Assembly: GCF_004010325.2 (NCBI RefSeq)
Contig: NZ_SADR02000021.1
Span: 1-64,000, forward strand
DNA: 64,000 nt
Origin: Mesorhizobium sp. M00.F.Ca.ET.216.01.1.1
GTDB lineage: Bacteria; Pseudomonadota; Alphaproteobacteria; Rhizobiales; Rhizobiaceae
Reading direction: 5' to 3'
Below the pieces are notes generated by a model. It was not told where the DNA came from and searched no databases. It saw nothing but the letters and a program-made list of their open reading frames with translations. Both the position numbers and the translations under genes were made by a program. Shown here in pieces: positions 50,535 to 57,829 of this stretch; within the stretch, counting starts at the first letter, position 1; each line of letters starts with the position of its first letter.

Positions 50535-51002
50535 ATGAGCACGCCATCCCTGACCCGGATTTGCTGGCTCGCCCTGCGAGCCTCAACAGCGTTGGCGCTG
50601 ACCATCGCGCCTTGCCACGTTGCGTTCGACGGCGCCGCGAAGATCGCCGCCGCCAGTGCCTACGCCGACGATGGCAGCAGTACTGGCGGCGGCGAAGGCG
50701 GCGGCGATGGTGCTGGCAGTGGCGGTGATACCGGCGGCGGTGGTGGCGGCGGCGGTGATACCGGCGGCGGCGGTGGTGGCGGCGGCGGCAGTGATGGCAA
50801 TTCCGCAACCGGCAATGGCCAGGTGAACCCGGCGACAGGTGACAGGGTCAGGGTTCACGGCCACGCCATCGAGGTTGTCCACGCCGACGGCATCAGGGAA
50901 AAAATCGAAAACGGCCGCTTCGAAATGAAGGACGCGCTCGGCCGCACCATCGTCGAGCGCGCGGCGACCGCAGCCGATTTCAGCCGCTTGCAAGGTTTGT
51001 GA
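50535..51002 (+). CDS. Secreted Gly-rich protein, paralogue of the upstream protein
   Basis: A 155-aa precursor. The N-terminal 45 residues (LTRICWLALRASTALALTIA, AKIAAASAYA) match those of the protein encoded at 50016, so the two arose by duplication. Next comes a Gly-rich linker (about 50-87, runs of eight and nine Gly). It ends in a normal folded domain of about 65 residues: NPATGDRVRVHGHAIEVVHADG followed by IREKIENGRFEMKDALGRTIVERAATAADFSRL. That tail looks like a small beta domain; I do not recognise it. GGGAAG lies before the ATG. A clear terminator follows. Confidence 0.7.
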   Translation: MSTPSLTRICWLALRASTALALTIAPCHVAFDGAAKIAAASAYADDGSSTGGGEGGGDGAGSGGDTGGGGGGGGDTGGGGGGGGGSDGNSATGNGQVNPATGDRVRVHGHAIEVVHADGIREKIENGRFEMKDALGRTIVERAATAADFSRLQGL

Positions 51003-51040
51003 GAGCGAGGATCATAACAGGCAACACCTCGATTCTCGCG

Positions 51041-51074
51041 TCACCCCCGTCTTAGGGCGGGGGTGAACTTTTTT
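51041..51074 (+). terminator. Intrinsic terminator after the Gly-rich genes
   Basis: TCACCCCCG (51041-51049) pairs with CGGGGGTGA (51058-51066), followed by ACTTTTTTAC. It is a textbook Rho-independent terminator ending the kinase-regulator-Gly-rich series on the plus strand, 30 bp before the convergent regulator gene. Confidence 0.88.
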
Positions 51075-51103
51075 ACACCGAAGGCGGATGTGCGGCACGC
51101 AGT

Positions 51104-51751
51104 TCAGCCAGCCCGCTCGCGCGCCTCATGCATCATCAGCGCTGCCTCGGTGCGGTTGCGGACATTGAGCTTCGACAAGACCCGCGTCATGTGATGCTTG
51201 ACCGTCTTTTCCTGCAGCGCCAGCCGCGCCGCGACCTCCTTGTTGCTCAGGCCTTCCGCCACCAGGCGCAGGATTTCGGTTTCGCGGCCGGTGAGCTGGC
51301 CGATGAGGTCGGTTTTCCGTTTCACCGGCTGCAAAAGGTCGGACAAGAGGCGGGCCGACAGCGTCGGCGAGACATAGCTCTCGCCCGCCGCGACGCTGTG
51401 CAGGACTTCCGCCAGCGTCTTCGAACCGACGCCTTTCAGCACATAGCCGCGCACGCCGGCATTCAGCGCCTGGGCAACGTCGGCATTGGCCTCCGACACA
51501 GTCAGTATGACGATCTTCTGGTGAGGGTGCGCGGCCAATATGCTTGCTGCCGCGGCGAGGCCACCGCCCAGCATGCTGATGTCGAGCAGCACGATGTCGG
51601 GCTGCATCGCCGAAACCAGCCGTTCGGCATCCTCGGCGCTGGCGCCTTCGCCGACCACCTCGAAGCCGCCGATTTCGCCCAGGCTGCGGGCGACGCCCTC
51701 GCGAAACAGCGGATGGTCGTCGACGATGGCGATGCGGATGACGCCGATCAT
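51104..51751 (-). CDS. NarL/FixJ-type response regulator (second pair)
   Basis: A 215-aa regulator. The receiver has the acidic pair in IAIVDDHPLFREGV, phospho-acceptor Asp57 in IVLLDISMLGGG and Lys in GYVLKGVGSK. The LuxR-type helix-turn-helix is LTGRETEILRLVAEGLSNKEVAARLALQEKTVKHHMTRVLSKLNV. It overlaps its kinase gene by 4 bp. It resembles the regulator encoded at 49139, but the two are not close duplicates. It points toward the Gly-rich genes, convergent with them. Confidence 0.92.
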   Translation of the reverse strand: MIGVIRIAIVDDHPLFREGVARSLGEIGGFEVVGEGASAEDAERLVSAMQPDIVLLDISMLGGGLAAAASILAAHPHQKIVILTVSEANADVAQALNAGVRGYVLKGVGSKTLAEVLHSVAAGESYVSPTLSARLLSDLLQPVKRKTDLIGQLTGRETEILRLVAEGLSNKEVAARLALQEKTVKHHMTRVLSKLNVRNRTEAALMMHEARERAG

Positions 51752-53139
51752 GGCTGCTCCTCCACGGACAATGTTATCACCAATCGCGTGCCTTGCGGGC
51801 CTGACGAGGTTTCGAAATGCCCGCCTATGCTTTCGATGCGTTCTCTCAGGCCAGCGAGCCCGAGCCCCTCGGTCTTGGCTGGGTCGAATCCGGGGCCGCC
51901 ATCCAGCACTTCAACGAAAAGCCGGTTACGTTTCATCCCGGCTTTCACCGCCTGGTCCCGGCCTTGTCCATGACGGTAGGCGTTGTTCAGTCCTTCCTGG
52001 ACGAAACGATAAATGCTGATCTTCTCGGAGGGGCCAAGTTCCGGAAGTTGCCTGGGAAGCGTTGCCGCAACGGAGGTGTCGGTCCTGCGTTCGTGCTCGG
52101 TGATGGCCAGGCGCAGAATGTCGGTGACATCAGCCGTTTCGATCTGCGGCAGCACGAGGCCGTTGCAGATGCCGCGTATCTCGCGCATCGCCTCGTCGAG
52201 GGTCTTGTGGATCCCGGATATCTCGGCTTCGCGGTCCTCGGTCGATGCGTCGGGGTCAGAGAAGATCGGGCTGTCCATCCTGAGTGCTGCCAGCGCGACG
52301 AGCTGGGCCGGTCCATCATGAAGATCGGCGCCGATGCGGCGCAGATAACGTTCGTTGATGGCGGTGGCGCGTCGCGAGGCGCGCTGCACGCGCTGGCGCA
52401 GCGATGAATTCTGCGAAAGCAGCGTCTGCAATTCGGCGACCTTTGCCTCGAGCGCCCCACGCTGGGTCTCGATGGTGCGGCTGCCGCGAAAGACGATGCC
52501 GGACAACAGCGCAAGTGCTGCCGCCGTGGCGCCGGCCACGACCAGCCAGCTCCACAGCAAGGCCGAGTTCAGCGTCGCCTGGAAATCCCCGGCGACCTCG
52601 GAGAACTCCGATACGGCGACGACGTCCCCCGACCAGGGTTCGCGCACCGGATTGTAGATTTCGAGCAGCGGCACGCCTTTCGCCATCTCGGCCTGGCTCA
52701 AGGCGTCGTCGGGCTTGTTGAACTCGGCCACCACATTGCCGTCGAAGGCGGCGACCAGATTGGCGCTCGGCTGGAACACGCGGCCGATCAGCTTTGCGTC
52801 CTTGGCGTAAAGAACGGTGCCGTCGCGACGCCAGAGCTTGAACGAGACCAGCCGCTTGCCGAGCCCGCCCTGGCCGAGCGTCTCGTCAAGCGCCCGCTTG
52901 ACGGTGTCGCCAAGCTCACGGCTCTTGCGCATGTCCGGCAATAGCGGCGCGATCACGCTGTCGACATAGAGCGCCGTGGTGGCGGCGGAATTGCGGATGA
53001 CGCCTTGCCTGATCTGCGATGTCACCCACAGGCCGACCACCAGCATCACCGCCAGCAGCCCGAAACCACCGGCGGCGAGGAACTGCAAGGCCAGCGACAG
53101 CCTGTTCCAGCGCTGGAAGAAATCCCCAAGTAATCGCAC
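51748..53139 (-). CDS. Membrane sensor histidine kinase with periplasmic domain (HisKA_3 type)
   Basis: A 463-aa kinase. Helix 1 (about 19-42) and helix 2 (about 195-217) flank a periplasmic sensor of about 150 residues (IRNSAATTALYVDSVIAPLLPDM at its start, LLEIYNPVREPWSGDVVAVSEFSEV near its end). A coiled coil follows (about 230-260), then phospho-acceptor His in RIGADLHDGPAQLVALAAL, and the HATPase with QEGLNNAYRHGQG and GGPGFDP. Unlike the first kinase it reads the periplasm. It is encoded with the response regulator at 51104. Confidence 0.9.
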   Translation of the reverse strand: MRLLGDFFQRWNRLSLALQFLAAGGFGLLAVMLVVGLWVTSQIRQGVIRNSAATTALYVDSVIAPLLPDMRKSRELGDTVKRALDETLGQGGLGKRLVSFKLWRRDGTVLYAKDAKLIGRVFQPSANLVAAFDGNVVAEFNKPDDALSQAEMAKGVPLLEIYNPVREPWSGDVVAVSEFSEVAGDFQATLNSALLWSWLVVAGATAAALALLSGIVFRGSRTIETQRGALEAKVAELQTLLSQNSSLRQRVQRASRRATAINERYLRRIGADLHDGPAQLVALAALRMDSPIFSDPDASTEDREAEISGIHKTLDEAMREIRGICNGLVLPQIETADVTDILRLAITEHERRTDTSVAATLPRQLPELGPSEKISIYRFVQEGLNNAYRHGQGRDQAVKAGMKRNRLFVEVLDGGPGFDPAKTEGLGLAGLRERIESIGGHFETSSGPQGTRLVITLSVEEQP

Positions 53140-53361
53140 GATCCGTTCCTAACCCGCGCCGATCATAAGGCAGCGCGGATATCGCAACATCGGCCTTCGG
53201 TCCTGCCCACGCAAGACTTTAGTCCGGCAGCCGTATTGCGCGATCGATGTAGTGCGTTCGTACCGGCTCGCTAAGCTGGGCAAGGACAAAACGAGTGCTC
53301 TGCCCCAACAAGAGACCTTACGAAACGCGGTTGTAAAGATCAGATTTACAGCTCGACGGCG

Positions 53362-53386
53362 GGAACCAATTCTTTCGATTTCGGTT
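53362..53386 (+). promoter_or_regulatory. EcfG-type general stress promoter
   Basis: GGAAC (53362-53366), 17 bases, then GTT (53384-53386) fits the alphaproteobacterial EcfG consensus GGAAC-N16/17-(C)GTT. No protein gene follows for 730 bp; hairpins and a terminator do. It would start transcription near 53392. Confidence 0.5.
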
Positions 53387-53390
53387 AAAA

Positions 53391-53630
53391 GCCGCCGCTG
53401 GGGATTCCCCCTCACCGGCGGCCAGCCGCAAGGCCCATCTCAGGGTGTGACCTGGGGTGGGCCGTTGCGTGGTGGCAGCGGGTTAAGATACCGTCCTTCA
53501 GGTCAAAGCCTGACTGAAATTCAAGCGGTCCGGAGTAAGATCGAGATCGATCCAAGTCCCCGGATCATGAAGGGCGGCAACCCTAATTGCTACCCAAGAA
53601 GCCCGCTGGCTCCCGGCCGGCGGGCTTTTC
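53391..53630 (+). ncRNA. Candidate stress-regulated small RNA, about 240 nt
   Basis: The region starts just after an EcfG-type promoter and ends at an intrinsic terminator (53600-53630). Stems inside are GCCGCCG (53391-53397) with CGGCGGC (53416-53422), GGCCCA (53432-53437) with TGGGCC (53457-53462), and TCAGG with CCTGA near 53498-53513. It has no open frame with a good ribosome site. The first part (53405-53444) recurs at 53856-53895. Whether one RNA or two are made is not known. Confidence 0.4.
53600..53630 (+). terminator. Intrinsic terminator of candidate small RNA
   Basis: GCCCGCTGG (53601-53609) pairs with CCGGCGGGC (53617-53625) with one G-T wobble, followed by TTTTC. No protein gene ends nearby on the plus strand, so it should end an RNA gene. 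Confidence 0.75.
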
Positions 53631-53659
53631 TATGTCGGTTTTGACCGCGGCTTCGCCAC

Positions 53660-53684
53660 GGAACTTTTAGCGATTGCTAATGTT
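53660..53684 (+). promoter_or_regulatory. Second EcfG-type general stress promoter
   Basis: GGAAC (53660-53664), 17 bases, then GTT (53682-53684), again the EcfG pattern. A perfect hairpin and a terminator follow within 90 bp, so the expected transcript is short. Confidence 0.55.
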
Positions 53685-53689
53685 ATTCT

Positions 53690-53769
53690 TCTCGCAACGG
53701 ATATCGCCCCCGATATCCGTTGAAGATCGGCTGATCGGCCCGCGCTCTCCGCGAGAAGCGCGGGCTTTT
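53690..53769 (+). ncRNA. Candidate stress-regulated small RNA, about 80 nt
   Basis: After the promoter at 53660-53684, the expected RNA carries a perfect 12-bp stem, CAACGGATATCG (53695-53706) with CGATATCCGTTG (53711-53722), closed by a CCCC tetraloop. A short linker, GAAGATCGGCTGATCG, follows. The RNA ends in a terminator, GCCCGCGCT (53738-53746) with AGCGCGGGC (53757-53765) plus TTTT. Promoter, stem and terminator together make this the best small RNA candidate in the window. The CCCC loop could pair with G-rich mRNA sites such as ribosome sites. Confidence 0.5.
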
Positions 53770-53820
53770 GCTGTGAGCCAATGTACGGAAATTACGAAAA
53801 ATCCGAACGCTGGAACAAAC

Positions 53821-53918
53821 GCCGTCGATCAGCGATTATCGACGGCCACCGGGTGTTCCCCCTCACCGGTGGATAGTCGCAAGGCCCATCGCAGGACTCG
53901 CACCCTGAGATGGGCCTT
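53821..53918 (+). repeat. Hairpin array related to 53391-53462
   Basis: Three stems follow each other: GCCGTCGAT (53821-53829) with ATCGACGGC (53838-53846), CCACCGG (53846-53852) with CCGGTGG (53866-53872), and AAGGCCCATC (53881-53890) with GATGGGCCTT (53909-53918). TTCCCCCTCACCGG and CGCAAGGCCCATC are shared with 53405-53440. GATGGGCCTTCGCT is repeated once more right after, at 53929-53942. No protein gene is present up to 54116. It may be a third RNA gene or a decayed copy. Confidence 0.45.
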
Positions 53919-54116
53919 CGCTGATAATGATGGGCCTTCGCTCGCTATCCTTCCATTCGCGCTGCGTCAGCAAAATAGGCGGCATGGAGCACCGTCAGGA
54001 ACGGCATCGGTTTGTCGACGTGTGTAAGGAAAATCCTGTCATCAGTTGGCGACATCATGAACGGAGTATAACAGCATAACAGTATAATAAGGGATTTTAT
54101 CTCATAGAGCGCGGCT

Positions 54117-55724
54117 GTGACGATATCGGATTTCAAGAACCTTCCTTCGGATAAAGTATTTGACATTTGCATCATCGGCGCTGGCCCCGCCGGGCTGACT
54201 CTCGCTGCCGATCTGATTGGACGGAAGGTTTCCGTGTGCCTTCTGGAAAGTGGAGGAATGGAGCTCAGCCGTGAGGCGCAGGACCTCAATTCGGGTGAGG
54301 TCAAGGGGCTGCCCTACGAGCCACTCAACACCTGCCGGCTCCGTGGCCTTGGCGGTAGCACGCAGCCGATGGGTTGGGGAGCCCTTTGCAAGCCGCTGGA
54401 CGAAGAAGATTTTCGCATGCGTCCGTGGGTATCCCACAGCGGTTGGCCATTCGATCGGGAGCATCTGACGCCTTACTATGTTCGGGCTCAGGAAACGCTT
54501 GGAACATCAGACCTGAATGAGTTGCGACAGCGACCGCGACTGCCTGTCGGGCAATCCACGCACCTTCGCCTCGACATGGCTTCAGTGTGCGGAAATCTCA
54601 GGGTAGGCCAGCATCTCCGGCAGCCTTTGGATGCGGCCAAGAACGTTTTTGTCTTTCTGAATTGCACGGTTCTGCAGCTAAGGACTGACAACGAAAACAC
54701 GCGTGTGTGCCATGCTGTCGTCCGACAGGGCCCTGATCAGATTTGCGTAAAGGCGCGCACATTTGTGCTTGCAGCGGGTGGCATAGAAAATGCGCGGATG
54801 ATGTTATTGAGTCAGGGCGTTGGCAACCAGAACGGGCTTGTCGGCCGCTTCTTCATGGATCATCCGCGCTTCACCGTCGGCACCATTGTCCCTCGTAATC
54901 GAGAAGCGATGAAGGCGCTCTTCCTGCTCGACCGGGTGCGCATCGCACGGCGGCAAAAGATAAAGCGCGCACTGCGTCCGCAAGGCTCGGTTGTCGTGCA
55001 GGGCCTTACTTTGTCGACCGAAGCCCTCACGTCCGGCAAACTCCTCAACCATAGGGCTTGGATAGAGCCCTGCTTTCTTGGTCAGGACGCCGACAGGCTG
55101 GCCTCGCTGAGATCAACGTTTTTGGCCAGCGAAAGAGAGCGCGTGGGCAGGGGCTCGACGAGAGCCGGCTCAATAGGAGAGCGGCTGAAAATTCCCAGCC
55201 CCTCGTCTGGCCTGGTCTGGACTTGGCTCATGCATATGACGAGACCGGCTGTATTGGCGCGTTCATTCCGCCTGCACCACATTCTGGAACCCGAACCCAA
55301 CCCTTCAAGCCGGGTGGTCTTGTCCGAAATCAAGGACCGTTTTGGCCTCCCGCAGGCACAGTTGCACTGGCACCTTACCCAGGCCACGCTGGACTCCCTA
55401 CGGCGAACGATCGACATCATAGGTCAGGAATTGTGCGAGAGCGGGATCGGCAAACTGGTTGTCCAACCCAAGGAGTGGGAGGCGCTCCAACGGCCAAACT
55501 GGACATGGCACCATATCGGCACGACCCGCATGCACAACGATCCTCGACAAGGGGTGGTCGACGCAAACTGCAAGGTGCACGGAACCAGCAACCTCTTTGT
55601 GGTTGGAAGTTCAGTTTTTCCAACCGCTGGCAACGACTTGCCAACGCTCACTGTTGTTGCACTGGCGCACCGGCTGGCCGATCGTCTGAAAAGCTTTCAG
55701 CCTGAGCTTTCGATAGCATCTTGA
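54117..55724 (+). CDS. GMC-type FAD-dependent oxidoreductase
   Basis: A 535-aa flavoenzyme. The FAD-binding motif is CIIGAGPAGLTLAADLIG near residue 18. CRLRGLGGSTQPMGWGALCKPLDEEDF and LAAGGIENARMMLLS are the GMC middle motifs. The C-terminal catalytic end is NWTWHHIGTTRMHNDPRQGVVD and FPTAGNDLPTLTVVALAHRLADRL. Members with this layout occur in polysaccharide and lipid-glycan clusters and oxidise sugars or alcohols. Translation starts at GTG 54117. The gene is slightly AT-richer than its surroundings. It faces the GT4 gene convergently. Confidence 0.85.
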   Translation: MTISDFKNLPSDKVFDICIIGAGPAGLTLAADLIGRKVSVCLLESGGMELSREAQDLNSGEVKGLPYEPLNTCRLRGLGGSTQPMGWGALCKPLDEEDFRMRPWVSHSGWPFDREHLTPYYVRAQETLGTSDLNELRQRPRLPVGQSTHLRLDMASVCGNLRVGQHLRQPLDAAKNVFVFLNCTVLQLRTDNENTRVCHAVVRQGPDQICVKARTFVLAAGGIENARMMLLSQGVGNQNGLVGRFFMDHPRFTVGTIVPRNREAMKALFLLDRVRIARRQKIKRALRPQGSVVVQGLTLSTEALTSGKLLNHRAWIEPCFLGQDADRLASLRSTFLASERERVGRGSTRAGSIGERLKIPSPSSGLVWTWLMHMTRPAVLARSFRLHHILEPEPNPSSRVVLSEIKDRFGLPQAQLHWHLTQATLDSLRRTIDIIGQELCESGIGKLVVQPKEWEALQRPNWTWHHIGTTRMHNDPRQGVVDANCKVHGTSNLFVVGSSVFPTAGNDLPTLTVVALAHRLADRLKSFQPELSIAS

Positions 55725-55795
55725 ATACGTCGCGCGAACCGCCAGGACAGTCCCATACGAATGATGTGTAGTGAGCGAAATGGACGGATCGCGGC

Positions 55796-56968
55796 TCAGC
55801 CAGAGGATCCGTTTCGCCAGCGCCGCCGAAGCTCGCCTTCCATCGCCGCTTGATAGAGTTGAACATGGCTGTGCGTGTATTTATCCAGAGAGAAATGTTC
55901 AAGAACTCGATTTCTGCCTGCCAATCCGAGTATTCGCCTCTCGTCTGATGTCAATGTAAGTATGCGTCGCAGGATTGCGGCCTGCGCCCCAGGATCCCGC
56001 GGCTTCGAGATCAAGTCATTGTCACCCAGCAGCCAGCCACAATCACCCACATCGGTCGCGACAGTCGGAACGCCGCAGGCCATGGCTTCAGCGACGGATA
56101 GCGGAAACGCTTCTCCCCATGCCGAAGAAAGCGCGAACGCGTCCAGTCCCGGCAGCAATTTGGGAATATCCAACTGAGGGCCGGGAGTCGTCAGACGATC
56201 ATCGATGCCGAGGTCCCGAGCCACGCGACGGGCTGAGCCATCATCGTGTCCCGCGCCGATGATGAGGCCGTGTATATTGAACCCTTGCTTCAACAGCAGC
56301 GCTATTGTGCGGACGAAACCCTCATGGTTTTTCATGGGATGGGCTCGCGCCACATTGCCGACGATCAAGCGATCCGCGGGAATGCCAAAGGACGAACATA
56401 ATAGCTGTCGGGCATCCGCACGAGGTTGAAATTCGCCACAATCGATTCCGTTCGGTATGACCACGCGCTTGGAGGGATCAAATCCAAGCGATTCATGCTG
56501 GTCGGCGGCCACCCTTGAGCAATATGAAATTTTCCATGGGCTATCTGAAATACGGGCCAGCATGCGAATGACCAGGCGCGTAAGCGGCTTTTCTTCTGTT
56601 ACGTCAGCGACCGAATGATGAATGCTCCAGATCACCGGCTGCTTGCGGCCCAGAAAAGCACCAACGGACGCGGCAATATTGCCATGATACATCCAGCCAT
56701 GAAGTATGTCGCAACCGGTTCCTCTGACAATCGACCGCAGGCGCGCTATCTCAACCAGCGAAATTTTTGACCTGCCCATTCCAAGCGAATTGACCGAAAC
56801 CCTGTCGTCGCGAAGCAGCGCGGCCACTGGGCCGGGTTTCATCAGCGAAAGCACCTGAGGTTTGTAAGCAGTGTCCTTAAGACTTCGCGCAAATCGGGCA
56901 AGCATCAATTCGGCGCCACCGAGACTTAAGCTGGTTATACAATTAAGCACCGGATAGGTTTTCAACAT
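55796..56968 (-). CDS. Glycosyltransferase family 4
   Basis: A 390-aa GT-B enzyme. The N-terminal domain starts VLNCITSLSLGGAELMLARFARSLKD, a GT4 donor-side glycine loop; ILHGWMYHGNIAASVGA follows. The nucleotide-sugar part has VVIPNGIDCGEFQP, VGNVARAHPMKNHEGFVRTI and the E-x7-E motif in GEAFPLSVAEAMACGVPTVATDVG. These proteins build exopolysaccharide or lipopolysaccharide sugars. ATG 56968 (MLKTYPVLNC) is chosen since the 13 residues before it are not conserved in type. The gene is convergent with the GMC gene and close to IS fragments. Confidence 0.88.
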   Translation of the reverse strand: MLKTYPVLNCITSLSLGGAELMLARFARSLKDTAYKPQVLSLMKPGPVAALLRDDRVSVNSLGMGRSKISLVEIARLRSIVRGTGCDILHGWMYHGNIAASVGAFLGRKQPVIWSIHHSVADVTEEKPLTRLVIRMLARISDSPWKISYCSRVAADQHESLGFDPSKRVVIPNGIDCGEFQPRADARQLLCSSFGIPADRLIVGNVARAHPMKNHEGFVRTIALLLKQGFNIHGLIIGAGHDDGSARRVARDLGIDDRLTTPGPQLDIPKLLPGLDAFALSSAWGEAFPLSVAEAMACGVPTVATDVGDCGWLLGDNDLISKPRDPGAQAAILRRILTLTSDERRILGLAGRNRVLEHFSLDKYTHSHVQLYQAAMEGELRRRWRNGSSG

Positions 56969-57194
56969 AGTCGGTTCCGTAGATGCGCGGGCAATGCGAC
57001 ATCCCAAGGCTCATGAATCAGGCCAGATCAGCATCCACCTTGCCGCCAAGGAAGGAGCTAACAAGCTTGCCACATTTGGATTATTGAGCCGCACTCGGAT
57101 ATTACTGACTATCTTTGCCGCGGATCTCCGCTGCAGGTCGAATTTTCCTGACAATGAACTCGAACGGAATGTTGGAGATCCGCAAGCGGTGTTC

Positions 57195-57272
57195 TCAGGC
57201 CACGGCCTTTAACTCGGGAGCGGCGATGTAGGCCCAAGGCCGGAGATCGTCGATCTGACTGTTGGGATGGCC
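57195..57272 (-). pseudogene. IS66-type transposase remnant, last 25 codons
   Basis: On the minus strand the sequence reads GHPNSQIDDLRPWAYIAAPE and then LKAVA-stop. IS66 TnpC proteins end with a similar block (R/QIDELLPW followed by a short tail). No more of the transposase is seen upstream, so it is a fragment. Confidence 0.5.
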
Positions 57273-57377
57273 GAACTTATGCAGGAATACGAGACCCGGA
57301 TTGCTGCCCTTGAGCGGCTCGTCCGCAAGCAGGCTCTGGAAAGTGAAGGTTCTAAAGGGGCTCTGAAAGCGCACCGC
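57267..57377 (+). pseudogene. IS3-type OrfA remnant
   Basis: The frame reads LMQEYETRIAALERLVRKQA and then LESEGSKGALK, the leucine-zipper end of IS3-family OrfA (ERxVGKQALELEFLKGAL). After that the frame is unlike any transposase. Frames after 57377 up to 57829 show no clear gene. Confidence 0.55.
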
Positions 57378-57829
57378 CGCCGGTGCGCAGTCGCATATAA
57401 GATCATGATCTTCCGGCCGCCACCGGAAGGGGAACGAACCTTAGCTCAACCTGAGCAAGGGGGAGTGCTATCTCGACGCGGCGGCGAAGCCCCTCAGGCT
57501 CGCCGCCGAAGCCGGTAAGCTCGAGGGCATTCACTCTTTGTCAGATGGTCTGTGGATTTTCAGTCGACCAGGAGCGCGACCAGGTGTCGACAATAGCCAG
57601 ATGAGCAGCCCCTTGCCGTGGCCAACTGATCATTGACAATCCGTCCACGTCGGATTGCATTTCGTTACCTGATGCTTCAATCGGGTCACGATGTGATTTA
57701 TGTACAGCCGACCATTTTCGCGACGACCGCAATGGTGTAGCAGATGCCGGCGACCGCCTTGTCCCTGAGAGTGCGAGGAAAGATCCAGGTTTTCCGACTG
57801 CGTTCAGGATCGAGCTTCCGAAAAGTACG
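57378..57829. other. Region without intact gene between IS remnants and GT39
   Basis: Open frames here are short and lack family marks. One plus-strand stretch near 57440-57545 (SKGECYLDAAAKPLRLAAEA) could be part of a dead gene, which I cannot identify. The rest holds the promoter of the GT39 gene. Confidence 0.4.

Noticed and set aside
50096..50808. Pro/Ser-rich and Arg/His-rich frames opposite the Gly-rich genes
   Set aside because: They mirror the Gly-codon repeats on the other strand and lack a signal or ribosome site; the plus strand has signal peptides, ribosome sites and a terminator.
53252..53644. 130-codon open frame in the region of hairpins
   Set aside because: It has no ribosome site or family resemblance and runs through two stems and a terminator; RNA genes explain the region better.
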